Below, one piece after another: positions 37,693-49,275 of a stretch of DNA of 64,000 bases; positions within the stretch are counted from its first letter, which is position 1, and each line of letters begins with the position of its first letter. A program made the position numbers and the translations under genes. The notes under the pieces were generated by a model that saw only the letters and a program-made list of their open reading frames with translations, was not told where the DNA came from and made no database searches. The DNA comes from Allacma fusca. Taxonomy: Eukaryota > Arthropoda > Collembola > Symphypleona > Sminthuridae. The stretch spans positions 5,105,661-5,169,660 of the forward strand of contig OX359250.1 in the NCBI GenBank assembly GCA_947179485.1, given 5' to 3'.

Positions 37693-38259
37693 TATAACGA
37701 AGGAGAGTCGCGCGTTTGGTACCCATTGGCTAGAACGCTGATCAGCGGTCGGGGCATGGGCCAATAGGAAGTAGTTATGTACATATAAGGTAATCTTAGT
37801 GCGGAGCACACTTTATCGGGAGTGGAGTGAGAGTTGTGAAGTGAGTAGGGATTTGGAGTAGCTAGTATCGACAACTAATTGTAAGGAAAAAGTAAATTGG
37901 AATTGAGAAAATAAAAAGTTCAAAAAGTTAAAACTCCAAATCATTACTCCGTCCAGACTTGACTCTGACATTGATTTATACCTTGGCTTAATATTGAAGG
38001 GAATTTCAGTCATCCTCCCAAAAGGAACCCAGATCTGGCACACGCAGTTCACCATTGGTTTTTACCATCTTCATTCATTTATTTTAATAATTACACTATT
38101 AAGTTATTGAAGGCATTTTGGCTAACTGACGAAGGGTAGAAAATAATTACTGGGCTAGTGCTAATTGTAAGCACCACCTCTTCTCATTTATTTATTTATT
38201 GGTGAACTAATCCTTGTAATTTATAATTAGTAGTGAGGAGGGGGAGGGTTTGGCTTATA
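37693..38259 (+). repeat. Gypsy 5' LTR (567 bp)
   Basis: Begins TATAACGAAGG and ends GGCTTATA, so the termini are TATAA/TTATA inverted repeats rather than TG/CA. It contains a TATA-like ACATATAAGG and AATAAA words, as expected for promoter and polyadenylation in an LTR. Confidence 0.93.
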
Positions 38260-38851
38260 CTGGCGACCGTGACCTCGGACTTAGTTTTTTTCCTCCGGAT
38301 CTGGACAAGGGTCGACTTAATATGTTACCAAGACTGAAGTAAATTTTACTATCTGGTATTCCCAAGGGTGCAAGTTGATCAATACAATTTTAAAAATACA
38401 CATTCACGTCTGGACAAACAATTTATATTAACTTGTCTATAAACGTTATTTTCAAAGTTTGGAAATGTATGTATGAATGTGTCAAGCATCGGGTTTCGGT
38501 GCTATGCGTTTGGTTCAAGCGCAATTAAGGTAAAGGTCAACAGGGTTAATTATTATTAGTTTTGGCGTTGGGAGTGCAGCGCCTAGGCAGTAATTAGTAG
38601 CTCAGGGTCAGGTGGAGGACGTTAAATTTATTTTAAAAATAATAATTACTACTACATGTAAGTTGTGATCAGGGCAGGGAAGTTATTTTTCGGAGATACG
38701 ATTATTTGCAGTTGAGCTGCAGGTCATATTTTTTATACGCAAATTTTAATTTCAATTGACTGGATTTTAAGTTTTAATTAATAACTGACAACGGAAACTT
38801 GTACGCGTGCTCTCTATTCTGGTCAACTCATTTTTGAATCATCTTTTACGT

Positions 38852-40213
38852 ATGACTAAATCAACAGCAGACAAGGAAGTTAAAAAAGTTACAGATAGAA
38901 TCCAAAAAACCATAAAGAAGGATACAGATAGGCACAAAAGGTATTTAAGTAGAACAGAGAAGGTAAATCAGTCCAAATCACCAGTCAAAGTCCACGAACA
39001 GGTCATTCCTCTAGTACCCTCGCAAGCTAATTCAAGTTCAGGCAGTTCTACCATCGCTAAAAATTCAAATAATATGGCAGCATATTTAGGGAAATTAAGC
39101 GATGATGAGAAACGGGCTCTAGAGGCTGATACTGCCAAGCGCATTGCAGAGGAAGTAGGAAAGGTAGCAGCTGGATTTAAGGTCACAGTCACTAATCATG
39201 CAATTCCAACTCCGGTTTACGATAAGAGTAAAATCACATCAACTCATTTCTTTAGCCAGGTTGAGAAGTATTTGCGTAGTCAGCATCACAAAGAGCAGGA
39301 TTTTGTGTATCTCTTTGGTACATTACTGAAAAGTGATGAGAAGCTTTGGTATGATAATTCGGTCACTGATGCTAAAACATGGGATGCATTAAAATTAGCA
39401 TTTAAAAAAATGTTTGACACATCGGAGGACAAGGACAAACGTGAGAAAATTCTTGCAAATAAGGTTCAAGGTTCGGACGAAACAATTGCGTCACACGTCT
39501 ATCAGATGGTATTTCTAGCTGGTCAGGTTCATCCAAATGAGCCCATGGAAGATAAGATTTATCGGGCCTACAAGTCATTGCACCCGAGAGTTAGGCAGCT
39601 AGTTCATTGGAACTCTATCGATAAGACTCAGCAAGGACTTATATCAGCGGCAAATTTTATTTTAGATAACTTGCATAAGACTCATAAATTAGAGGAGCAG
39701 GGCAAAACAAAACTTCCACCCATCATTGCTACAAAAGAAAAGGCCAATAATTCAAATGAGCAGGCTAAGTCAGAGGTTACAGGTAGTAGCTCGCATTCTC
39801 AGAGTTCAGCCAGAGGTCAATTCCCAAATAGCTATCGTGGCAGAGGATTCCGAAATGGAGGAAGTTATAGAGGTCGAGGTTATTCTCGAGGAAATTACCA
39901 CAATCAGGGTAAAGACAGAGATAGTCAAAATAATGGGAACGACTTAAATCAGCAGGCTAATAGTCAGCGCAATGGGAATTCTAATTTCAGTTCAAAGAAC
40001 GCAAAAGTGGATACAAAGATTAGATGCTTTGAGTGCAAGGGATATGGCCACAAACGCGATGCATGCCCAAAGGTTAAGGGATTAGCAATGTCATTACATT
40101 ATGAGACTCGAGAACCCATTGAATGTAGGAATTGTGGAGGCTTAGGACATCGAGCATTTCAATGCTCATCAGCATTGTTGGAAAACAATGATGATTGTTC
40201 GGGAAACGAGTAA
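38852..40213 (+). CDS. Gypsy gag region (capsid and two zinc knuckles)
   Basis: The first good ATG is at 38852 (MTKSTADKEVKK); the open frame begins a little earlier. A capsid-like helical stretch (about 39230-39690, including YLFGTLLKSDEKLWYDN) is followed by a Gly/Arg/Asn-rich linker (RGRGFRNGGSYRGRGYSRG) and two CCHC knuckles, CFECKGYGHKRDAC (about 40025) and CRNCGGLGHRAFQC (about 40122). Gag forms the particle shell and packages the RNA. Confidence 0.85.
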   Translation: MTKSTADKEVKKVTDRIQKTIKKDTDRHKRYLSRTEKVNQSKSPVKVHEQVIPLVPSQANSSSGSSTIAKNSNNMAAYLGKLSDDEKRALEADTAKRIAEEVGKVAAGFKVTVTNHAIPTPVYDKSKITSTHFFSQVEKYLRSQHHKEQDFVYLFGTLLKSDEKLWYDNSVTDAKTWDALKLAFKKMFDTSEDKDKREKILANKVQGSDETIASHVYQMVFLAGQVHPNEPMEDKIYRAYKSLHPRVRQLVHWNSIDKTQQGLISAANFILDNLHKTHKLEEQGKTKLPPIIATKEKANNSNEQAKSEVTGSSSHSQSSARGQFPNSYRGRGFRNGGSYRGRGYSRGNYHNQGKDRDSQNNGNDLNQQANSQRNGNSNFSSKNAKVDTKIRCFECKGYGHKRDACPKVKGLAMSLHYETREPIECRNCGGLGHRAFQCSSALLENNDDCSGNE

Positions 40214-40237
40214 TGGGGCGGTCAGAGATTTTGCTGA

Positions 40238-43200
40238 TTGCCCCCAGTCTCAGCACCAACAACGGATGTGGTCCTACATAATAAAATAATTAAAGCACTA
40301 ATTGATTCAGGATGTACTAATAGCGTAATAACTCATGGTCTAGTTCAACAAATTCCAGTGTTAGTAAATGACAGCGTCCTGGGAAGATACAATACTTTTA
40401 GTGGAGAAATCATTAGAAGCCAAGGCATTGTTGAGTTAAACTTCAAATTAGGTGACAGGTATGTTGGTGGGAACTTTACAGTCATGAAAAATATTGATAC
40501 TGGCACAGATTTAGTAATAGAAAAAGACCTCTTACAACAGCATAATTTGACATTCAATCTCAAGCATAACTTATTCTGGTATGGGTTGGTTCCAACAAAA
40601 ACATTTCACATCGATGCTAACAGGGAAGGGGTTGTCAGTTTCCAAGCAGTGTTAGAAATGTCGGAGTACGAGGATATTCCAACAAAAGAGAAGATGGATT
40701 TGGATATAGCAGCAATTTTAGAGGAATTTGCTGATGTTGCTAGGCAGGATGGATCGTACGGATGTACAGATTGGGTGTTTCATCTTATTGATGCCCCAAA
40801 TGATCCCATTCCGAAAGCAAAAATTTACGGGTTTCCTCCAGCAAAAATCCAAATTATCAATGACGAAATCTCAAAATTGATGGAATCAGGAACTATTAGA
40901 CGATCTAGGTCTCCTTATAATTCTAATATTGTCTTGGCAAAGAAGAAGGATGGCACCCATAGAATGTGTTTGAATTTCATCCCATTAAATCGCATCACAA
41001 AAAAGAACGCAGCTGCAAGCATACAAAAAATACAGTACATGCTCAGAATGATACCCCTATTCAAGTGGTTTTCTAAAATAGATTTGAAGAATGGGTACTT
41101 CCAAATTAGGTTGGATGCAGAATCGATTCCAAAAACAGCATTTTCTGTGCCTGGTAATGGACATTATGAGTTTGTAAAAATGCCTTTCGGCTTAACTAAT
41201 GCTCCAATGACGTTTCAAGGATTCATGAATTATGCCTTTGCGGAGCACATGTATAAATTTATCATGTGCTATTTAGACGATGCTCTCATTTACAGTAGGA
41301 CTTACACTGAACACTTAGGTCATTTGCGGATAGTATTCCAAATATTTAGAGATGCTGGAGTTACTATAAATATGAAGAAAAGTGAATTTTGTACTCAGAA
41401 AACAGAATTTTTGGGTCATATTGTGACGCCTCAGGGGTTACATAAATGTGAGGATAAGATTCAGGGGATCAAAGACTTCGCTATTCCGACAAATAAGAAA
41501 GATGTCATGAGATTTTTAGGTAAATCCGTTTGGTATTCCACATTTATTCACAATTTCTCAGTAGTCGCTTCTCCACTATATGATTTATTGAGGAAGCATT
41601 TTAAGTGGAAATGGACTGAAAAGCAGCAAGCTGCATTTGATGCAATTAAGGAGAAAGCAGCTGAGCATGTCATTTTACAGGGAAAAGACTATGGGCATCC
41701 AATTATTGTTGAATGCGATGCTTCAGACTTAGGAATATCTGGAGTGCTAAAACAGGAAATACAAAGACAGGAACGCATCATCGAATGTAGAAGCAAGATT
41801 TTAAATGAAGGACAGCGTAAATGGATATTTTACGAAAGAGAATGTCTTGCGATTGTTTGGGCACTAAGGAAATTTAGGGAACTAATTTGGGGCCACGAAA
41901 TTATTGTTAGGACAGACAATAAGGCAGTAACGTGGGTGAAAAGCAATCCCAGTAAGTCCAATAAAGTAGAACGATGGAGTATTGAACTCGAAGAGTATAA
42001 TTATACTTTACAGCATATCTCAGGCAAAAAGAATATCTTAGCAGATGCATTAAGTAGGGCACCGAAAGCTGACCAGGGGACTGATCACCTCTTGGAACAG
42101 TTAGTAGAAGGGGATCATATTCCGAATATGCACGCTTTCTACTTAGCATCAGATATTAAAAAGGATTCATTTAGACAAATGCAGAGCCTAGATCCTTTCA
42201 TAAGTAGTATAATTTCCTCGTTAAATTCTGACAGGGACGCCTCGACGAATAGTAGTTCAGACGAAACTTACAAACTTATAGACGAGATTGTACACCGCCA
42301 GATCCCAAAATATTCCATGACTGATATCAGGAAAATTAAATGCGCGCAAAATAATAATTTATCCGCGGAAAATCAGTTAGACATGGCTAAGGATGAAAGA
42401 GCCACTCTGAGTACAGCAGAAATTGGTACTCAGCCGCCCGTAGCTAATAAAAAGTTAGCAGAAATAAAAAAGCAGATGCATTATGTTCCAGTAGTTCCAA
42501 AGTCTATGATAACAGAAATTATTTCTTCATTTCACGACGTACCAGAAGCTGCTCACTTAGGTTTCAAAAAGACTAGGTATTTAGTAATGAAGAGATTTTG
42601 GTGGAAAGGTATGACTGATGATATACAGAAATTCGTTAAAACTTGTGAGACCTGCCAGTTCAGTAAATGCGTTAATTTCGCTCCGGTAGGTTTAATGGGT
42701 ACTAATCATGATATTGCCGAAGTAATGGAAACTATCTTCGTGGATCTCGTTGGGAAATTACCACGTACTAAAACTCAAAATCAATACATATTAGTGGTCC
42801 AAGATGAATTCTCCAAGTGGGTTGAGTTTCTAGCTATAAAAGATGCGACATCACCAAAAATTGTGAAATTTTTGGAAGATCAGGTTTTCTGTAGGTTTGG
42901 GTTTCCCAAGAAAATAATTACAGATCATGGGTCACAGTTTGAGTCCAAACTGTTCGGGAAACTGTGCAAAAGATGGCGAGTAACTCATCGTAGGGTGGCA
43001 TACTATAAACCTCAAGCTAACCATGTCTACGCAAGATGGTACGAGAATCAATAGGAGTCAGTTCAGATATATTGAATTTAGGACGCCAAATAAGGCTTCC
43101 GATAGATCGAGAATTTCAAACTGACCACGTAAATGCCAACCCCAGTGAAATAGCGGAAAGTTTACCGGCAGAATTAAGAGAAATTCGCAAGTTAGTGTTA

Positions 43201-43431
43201 GCGAACATTGCAAAAGCTCATAAAACTCAGACAAAATATTATGATTTAAGAAGGAAACCATCACCATTTCAGGTAGGAAATAAGGTATTGCTCAGGTCAC
43301 ATGTACTCTCAGACGCAGAAGAGAAAATTACAAAGAAATTAGCAAAACAGTGGTATGGACCATTTATCATTGCCAGAGAGGATTTATATAAACAAGCTGA
43401 CTTGAGATACCCACCTAGAAAGACAAATTGA
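40238..43431 (+). pseudogene. Gypsy pol region (protease, RT, RNase H, integrase)
   Basis: Parts in order: aspartic protease with LIDSGCTNSVI (about 40300), reverse transcriptase with YLDD (about 41270), RNase H (about 41690-42050, ECDASD and ending LADALSRAP), and integrase with the H...CC zinc part (about 42550-42670) and catalytic-core text (VDLVGKLP, DHGSQFESK). A C-terminal tail follows to about 43430. Treated as a fossil; it looks broken. Confidence 0.88.
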
Positions 43432-43439
43432 CCTCACGA

Positions 43440-44893
43440 CGAATTCATTTGGATTCAGGAGTTTATGAAGCAGACTAATCAGAAAGACTTCATACATCTT
43501 AGTGCCGACCAAGCTGAGAGAGTTGACTATTTTAAATTAGAAAGTTTCTACAAAGTCATGACAATTAATATAGAAGCTCCTGTAATGTATTGTAATGCAA
43601 AAGCGTTGTTACGAAAAATACTAGAGGAAATAATTTCTCAAAAAGAAGTTGCAATGATTATTCAGAGATGGGATAGGTGTACGTACAGATTTGGGATAAT
43701 TTGCTTAGTAGTGTTCGCTACCCAGGAGAAAACCTATATAATCCCAGTGTTGCAAAATTGTCAGTTAGCAACAAAGATTATTAAATTTGTGTGCGCTAGC
43801 CCAGTTATCCTAAAGATAGTACCAGATTCCAGAACTATTGTACCATTCGTATTTCGACAATTTCAAACAGAAATTATTGGACTTGTGGATTTAGCAGAGA
43901 CATTATTTCGTAACAGGTGATCACCCAGAGGAACGGGGTAAAGATCTGTATTACCTAGTAAATTACTACTGCAGGAGAGAAATTGACTCATTGTTAGATT
44001 TTGCAGACTGGTCATTGTCGTATCATATTGTTTAACTCCAATCATTTGTTGTAAATAAAGCCAGGTCGACTCTCCAGTCGTTTCAAAGTATTAAGACAAT
44101 GGAGAACGAAAAGGGAAATTATAAGTTGCAGCAATTGCTGGACTACACGCTATCTCAAAAAATGAAAAGACTGTCAAAACTTGTTAATATTAAGAAATCC
44201 GAGGATGTTTTTAGTTGTAAAGATCTCAAAACATTAGTTTGTAGAGAACCTACTGAAAATGAAGTAACTCTGTATTCTTCAATGATCTCATTTTTTATGG
44301 ATATGGCTAAGCACTTTGACGTATAAGTACAAGAAATTATTACTAACAATCAAATGGCTGATCTAGTTAAGGTTAAATCCCCAACAACTGTTCAAGTAAT
44401 AACCAACATGTTTACGACCTCTAAGTACTTACGCACTCGTTTACCAGAAATTGTTAATGTAATTAATTCGGTACTCCCAAAACCAGAGCATAATGCAACC
44501 ATTACTCAGGAGATGGAAATAGACAGTGATGAATGTAATGATCTCGAGGTAATCCAGGAAGTATTGTATGAGAAATGGGCAACGCCTTCGTGGGCGGATA
44601 CGAAAGATGGTAACAGTAAGGCAGAACCACCAGTAACTGTTAAAATGCCAAGCGCTCCTGTAATAGTTTCCAAGCCAGCAGCACCTTATGATCCGAACCG
44701 AACGTGTAGTTCATGTGGAGAAATCGGCCATTTTAAGAGAAACTGTCAGAACCGCTGGGTCCCAAACCGATTCAAGCTAACCCGAGAGCAGTTATCAAAG
44801 CGCAACAAGAAGCGCGGTGGTCGGAAAGTTCGGGAGCAGAGACAGGCACATCAAACGGTTCCGGGAACTACTTCGAAAAATTTCCAATGCTAA
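43440..44893 (+). other. Gypsy accessory region after pol (three short open stretches, one with a zinc knuckle)
   Basis: This is the position where env-bearing elements carry env, but no signal peptide or membrane segment is apparent. The first stretch (about 43465-43920) has text such as RWDRCTYRFGIICLVVFAT and VPDSRTIVPFVFRQF, which I find weakly reminiscent of RNase D/Rrp6-like DEDD exonuclease folds. The last (about 44354-44893) ends with a basic region and one CCHC knuckle, CSSCGEIGHFKRNC. The short stretch between (44099-44326) is not recognised. Function unknown; the exonuclease resemblance is tentative. Confidence 0.5.
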
Positions 44894-44921
44894 AATTGTT
44901 TTTCTTTTTTTGGGGGGAAGG

Positions 44922-45488
44922 TATAACGAAGGAGAGTCGCGCGTTTGGTACCCATTGGCTAGAACGCTGATCAGCGGTCGGGGCATGGGCCAATAGGAAG
45001 TAGTTATGTACATATAAGGTAATCTTAGTGCGGAGCACACTTTATCGGGAGTGGAGTGAGAGTTGTGAAGTGAGTAGGGATTTGGAGTAGCTAGTATCGA
45101 CAACTAATTGTAAGGAAAAAGTAAATTTGAATTGAGAAAATAAAAAGTTCAAAAAGTTAAAACTCCAAATCATTACTCCGTCCAGACTTGACTCTGACAT
45201 TGATTTATACCTTGGCTTAATATTGAAGGGAATTTCAGTCATCCTCCCAAAAGGAACCCAGATCTGGCACACGCAGTTCACCATTGGTTTTTACCATCTT
45301 CATTCATTTATTTTAATAATTACACTATTAAGTTATTGAAGGCATTTTGGCTAACTGACGAAGGGTAGAAAATAATTACTGGGCTAGTGCTAATTGTAAG
45401 CACCACCTCTTCTCATTTATTTATTTATTGGTGAACTAATCCTTGTAATTTATAATTAGTAGTGAGGAGGGGGAGGGTTTGGCTTATA
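44922..45488 (+). repeat. Gypsy 3' LTR (567 bp)
   Basis: Nearly identical to 37693-38259 (one difference noticed). It is preceded by the purine tract TGGGGGGAAGG, the plus-strand primer, and followed by the CTCT target repeat. Confidence 0.93.
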
Positions 45489-45584
45489 CTCTTCATATGT
45501 TATATTGTTACAGTAGTGCAACGTTAACAAAGCACTATAAGACGGAACGTAGAGAAAAACTTTTCTTCCTTACATAACAAATCT

Positions 45585-45890
45585 TGGAACTAAATAAACT
45601 TAGCCCCGTAAACACGAATAGCGAAAAAGTTATAACGGATGAAAATTATTAAATAAATTGAAATTGAAAGATTTAAAACAACGAACTTGAATTGAGCCGC
45701 GCTATTCTTGTTTGGATTACTTTGTTTTCAAACTTAGTCATCTTCATACTCGAATAAGAATGTGAAAATCTTTATTTTCAAGTAAGTATAAATATTTCAG
45801 TGTGTGACTGTAGAAATCTCATTTGAACAACACTGAACAAGTTGTTGTATTAAGGAAATGCAGTACCCGAATAATATAAGTAACTACTTT
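45585..45890. repeat. Dispersed repeat A, copy 2
   Basis: Same-orientation relative of 21420-21755; it shares TTACTTTGTTTTCAAACTTA and TTTATTTTCAAGTAA words. Confidence 0.65.
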
Positions 45891-45899
45891 GATTGGCAT

Positions 45900-46700
45900 T
45901 GTTGCAGATAAAAGAGAAATTTTCAATCAAATCAGAATAATTCCGAATGATATTGATAGTCAGCGGTTCCTGTGGAGAGGGCGGAACAGCAGTGGTGGGA
46001 TTTCAGCGACGAACCACCAGGGTGAGATAGATTGAAGAATACGTTATGGAGGTAATGATTTCTGGCGCTGCCTGTTCTCCGTGTTCAGCGCTATATGTTA
46101 AAGACGTGAATGCATGAGAATTTAGAGATGAATTCAACGAAACTTGACCAACGTGGTCGAAAACACGTATATGGATGACTATTTTCATGCGACGGACGAG
46201 GAAGATGTAGCCGTACCAAAATTGAAAAGGCGATGGAGTTGTTTGGCGTGGAGGATTTCCTTTCGTTAATTGGACGAGTAATTCGAAGAGGGTTCTACAA
46301 TCGCTGCAACCAGTGAAACGCGCGTCAAATGTGGTCGATCCTGACGAGTGAAATCAACGTCCTACAGATCGAGTTCTGGGACTGTGTTGGGACGCCGAGG
46401 ATAACAAGTTCGTGTTTACCTTCAATTTCCCTAAAAAAAGGGGAGATATTTTCTTGTTCCAGAATTCCAACAAAGTGCGAAATGGCATCGTTGGTCATGT
46501 CAGTATACGACCCACTTGGTTTCGTGGAGCAAATCACCATCAAGGGTAGTATCTTGTTCCAAGATGCGTTGTTACTTGAATTAGGGTAGGATGATTCGAT
46601 TTCAGAAGAATTATTTCAGCGATGGGTTCAAGAGGTTAAGAACATTGTCCCTGTTCAATTCCTCAGGAAGGGATAAAATCCAGTGCAAAGGGGAGGAGTT
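45900..46700 (+). mobile_element. BEL/Pao retroelement fossil, RT fragment
   Basis: + strand text includes ADKREIFNQIR with SQRFLWRG, then NTYMDDYFHATDEEDVA (the Y-x-DD motif in BEL/Pao form), then PTKCEMASLVMSVYDPLGFV, the very typical BEL/Pao connection after the RT. Only part of pol is present, no LTR pair was recognised, and it is strongly broken, so it is old. Confidence 0.8.
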
Positions 46701-46728
46701 TGCGAGAAGCAGCGATGAACTTTATGTG

Positions 46729-47223
46729 CACAAGGTGAGGCGCAGAGGAAGTGATGCTCTGCACAAGGTGAGGCGCAGAGGAAGTGATGCTCTGCACAAG
46801 GTGAGGCGCAGAGGAAGTGATGCTCTGCACAAGGTGAGGCGCAGAGGAAGTGATGCTCTGCACAATGTGAGGCGCAGAGGAAGTGATGCTCTGCACAAGG
46901 TGAGGCGCAGAGGAAGTGATGCTCTGCACAAGGTGAGGCGCAGAGGAAGTGATGCTCTGCACAAGGTGAGGCGCAGAGGAAGTGATGCTCTGCACAAGGT
47001 GAGGCGCAGAGGAAGTGATGCTCTGCACAAGGTGAGGCGCAGAGGAAGTGATGCTCTGCACAAGGTGAGGCGCAGAGGAAGTGATGCTCTGCACAAGGTG
47101 AGGCGCAGAGGAAGTGATGCTCTGCACAAGGTGAGGCGCAGAGGAAGTGATGCTCTGCACAAGGTGAGGCGCAGAGGAAGTGATGCTCTGCACAAGGTGA
47201 GGCGCAGAGGAAGTGATGCTCTG
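46729..47223. repeat. 33-bp minisatellite, exactly 15 tandem units
   Basis: Unit CACAAGGTGAGGCGCAGAGG followed by AAGTGATGCTCTG. All units are identical except for one substitution (G to T in unit 5). Because 33 is divisible by three, frames stay open on both strands (HKVRRRGSDAL on +; two Ser/Leu-rich frames on -), which makes misleading proteins of 180-260 residues. It sits directly after the BEL/Pao fossil. Confidence 0.97.
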
Positions 47224-47689
47224 CACAAGACGAGGCTCTGCTTGTCAGCGGAGCGGCTCGCCTCAGTTACTCGCACTCGTTGTTGTAGTGTATTATCTAG
47301 TATACATATTGTTTATCCTAATGCAATGTCATGGTGTGAATTCATTCGTAGAATGTATGAAATGTAACGTAATGTTAGTATAATGCTACGGAGTGATTGA
47401 GGAATATGAGGATGATTAGATTTTCTGTTGTGAAGGAAGAATGACGTGTGTAATTGTAATAAAGAATCATTTACTATTTTCCCAACATTTTACCTATAAA
47501 AACCTTTATTTTCCCTCACACTGGGTAACAAAGGCTAACACACATAAAAGGGTAGTTGAGTGTATGTGAAATTATTGAGTAAATACAAAACGTGCGCTGG
47601 TAGCGGTGCTGGTCCTTCGAAAACAGTCGTCTTACCCCCGGGGGATTGAATGATACAAACATTTTTTACACCAATATGAGGCTGTAACA
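47224..47689. other. Intergenic DNA, possibly the tail of the BEL-like fossil
   Basis: Contains AATAAAGAATC at about 47457 and CTCACACTGGGTAAC at about 47515, which might be LTR-like, but I found no partner copy. No gene seen. Confidence 0.3.
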
Positions 47690-48485
47690 GACGGTAAAAG
47701 GAGAATATCGGTATAACGTACAACGAACATGGTCAATGGAGTACAATTTTAATACATAATTTTAGTGGACGCGAAGGAAAACTAACCATAAACACTATTT
47801 GTCAAGCTGTAATTTGTGTGACTGTTAATTGTTCATTCAAATGAGGTTTTTGTATGCTTGGCATCAATTGGTACGCACTCATAACTGTAGTACAAGTAGA
47901 TTTATATGTAATAGAACTGCATTACGAAAGAGCTGTACTGCTAGCATGGACGAAGTCTCCGATAAACTACAATTAATATTTAGCAAAGAGTTGACAAAGA
48001 GCGGATACTTGGCATTCAAAAATGTTCCGCACAAATATTTTATTCTGGATACAAATAGTCTCACTCATTTTTAGAATAACTTTATTTACTGCAAGTGGCA
48101 GCTAGGCTACCCACACGGGTAAGCTAAGCAAATCTGTCCAAGTTATCACTGAATTTAGCAGAGCCATGGGTGTATTTACGGGTTGGCCCACCCTGACCCC
48201 ACCTGAAGGGTAAATTTGGGACCATGATTTTAAAAAAATTATCGAAGGTCCTCGGGTTGCAAGTGGGAAGACCCACAACACCATTTTAAGGCTTAGAGCC
48301 AGGGTAAAGAATATTTTATTAATCCAACCCTGAACAGAGCTGTCCAACACAATTTTGCAGAAAATACATCCTACAGAATTAAACCGAAATACAAGCTACA
48401 AAGTACAAGATACAGGGGTGTTTAAACAGAAATACAAACTACAGAATACAAGAGACCGTGGCATTTAAACCGAAATGCAAACAAG
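47690..48485 (+). repeat. Dispersed repeat B, copy 2 (includes a MITE relative)
   Basis: Same-orientation relative of 31170-31885. The MITE-like part (about 48165-48335) starts CATGGGTGTATTTACGGG and ends AATCCAACCCTG, with flanks AGCAGAGC and AACAGAGC that look like an 8-bp target duplication with one difference. A short open frame (47829-48074) is shared in part by both copies but is not recognised. Confidence 0.6.
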
Positions 48486-49275
48486 GAAATACATTTGTCG
48501 CGTGAAAATACGAACCGCATTACTTTTTTAACAGCTAGAAGTTAAAAATACACAATGCATTTTTTACAGCTCTTTTGAACCAACATGACGATTAGTTTTA
48601 TTGTGTTGATTATAACTAAAAGTGTTGTTATTACCTTTTGCGCCCTCAAGCTCCTCAATTACTTTAATTGATTACTAACCCCCATGAACATTTAAGGCTT
48701 TAATTATTAAATTTTATCATTAAATGTAGGCATTCCCTAACTTAAATATGTATATGAAAAAAAGCTGAAATCAAACCTTGGTTGTTATTAACTGATTCAA
48801 CGAATTTATTATTAATTTTTAATGATTATCTTTCCGACAGGAATTTTCTGTAGAGAAAAAAATTCATCAGCTTATTTATTTGTGGTAATTATTATCTGTT
48901 TACTGATCTAAATCTATATCTAAAAAATTTATTTGTGGAAGCATAAAGTCAAAGTAAAGGGCAATAAAAATCAAGTAATAATTTTAAAATTTTTAGATGA
49001 GATAATCTGATTTTTAATGATGAACAAATATTAGTTTTACCTGCATTATAGCAGGTGGAAGTATGAAATAATATTTACTTTTTATAATAAACTAATAATT
49101 GTTATGTCTGCAAATGAATCCTATGGGAAAAGTTGCATTGAATTAACAACAGTTTCTTTTCAACCTTAACATGATTGCTCACATCCTTGAGCTTTCCACT
49201 AAATGGTTACTCCCTGATTGTGATTGTAATAATGAGTGTGAGAACAGAGAAGAGAGTGAAGCACCAGAATGGGTG
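48486..49275. other. AT-rich intergenic DNA, nothing identified
   Basis: No coding or repeat structure supported. Confidence 0.4.

Larger units (their letters stand above)
37693..45488 (+). mobile_element. Ty3/Gypsy LTR retrotransposon, fossil copy with both LTRs
   Basis: The order is 5' LTR, primer-binding site, leader, gag, pol (protease, RT, RNase H, integrase), an accessory region, a G-rich purine tract and the 3' LTR. Target repeats CTCT lie at 37689-37692 and 45489-45492. The primer-binding site TGGCGACCGTGACC starts at 38261, one base after the LTR. Both LTRs are 567 bp and I noticed a single difference between them, so the insertion is recent. The coding part nevertheless looks broken, with a few breaks. 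The element order (RT before integrase) and motifs are those of Metaviridae; clade not determined. It is unusual in having a zinc-knuckle-bearing region after pol. Confidence 0.93.

Noticed and set aside
43465-44893. Envelope gene in the Gypsy element
   Set aside because: No signal peptide, transmembrane segment or furin-like site is visible. A zinc knuckle is present instead.
46591-47367. A 258-residue + strand frame and two minus-strand frames of about 185 residues
   Set aside because: They are produced by the 33-bp minisatellite, whose length is a multiple of three. The protein is only HKVRRRGSDAL repeated, beside fossil text.
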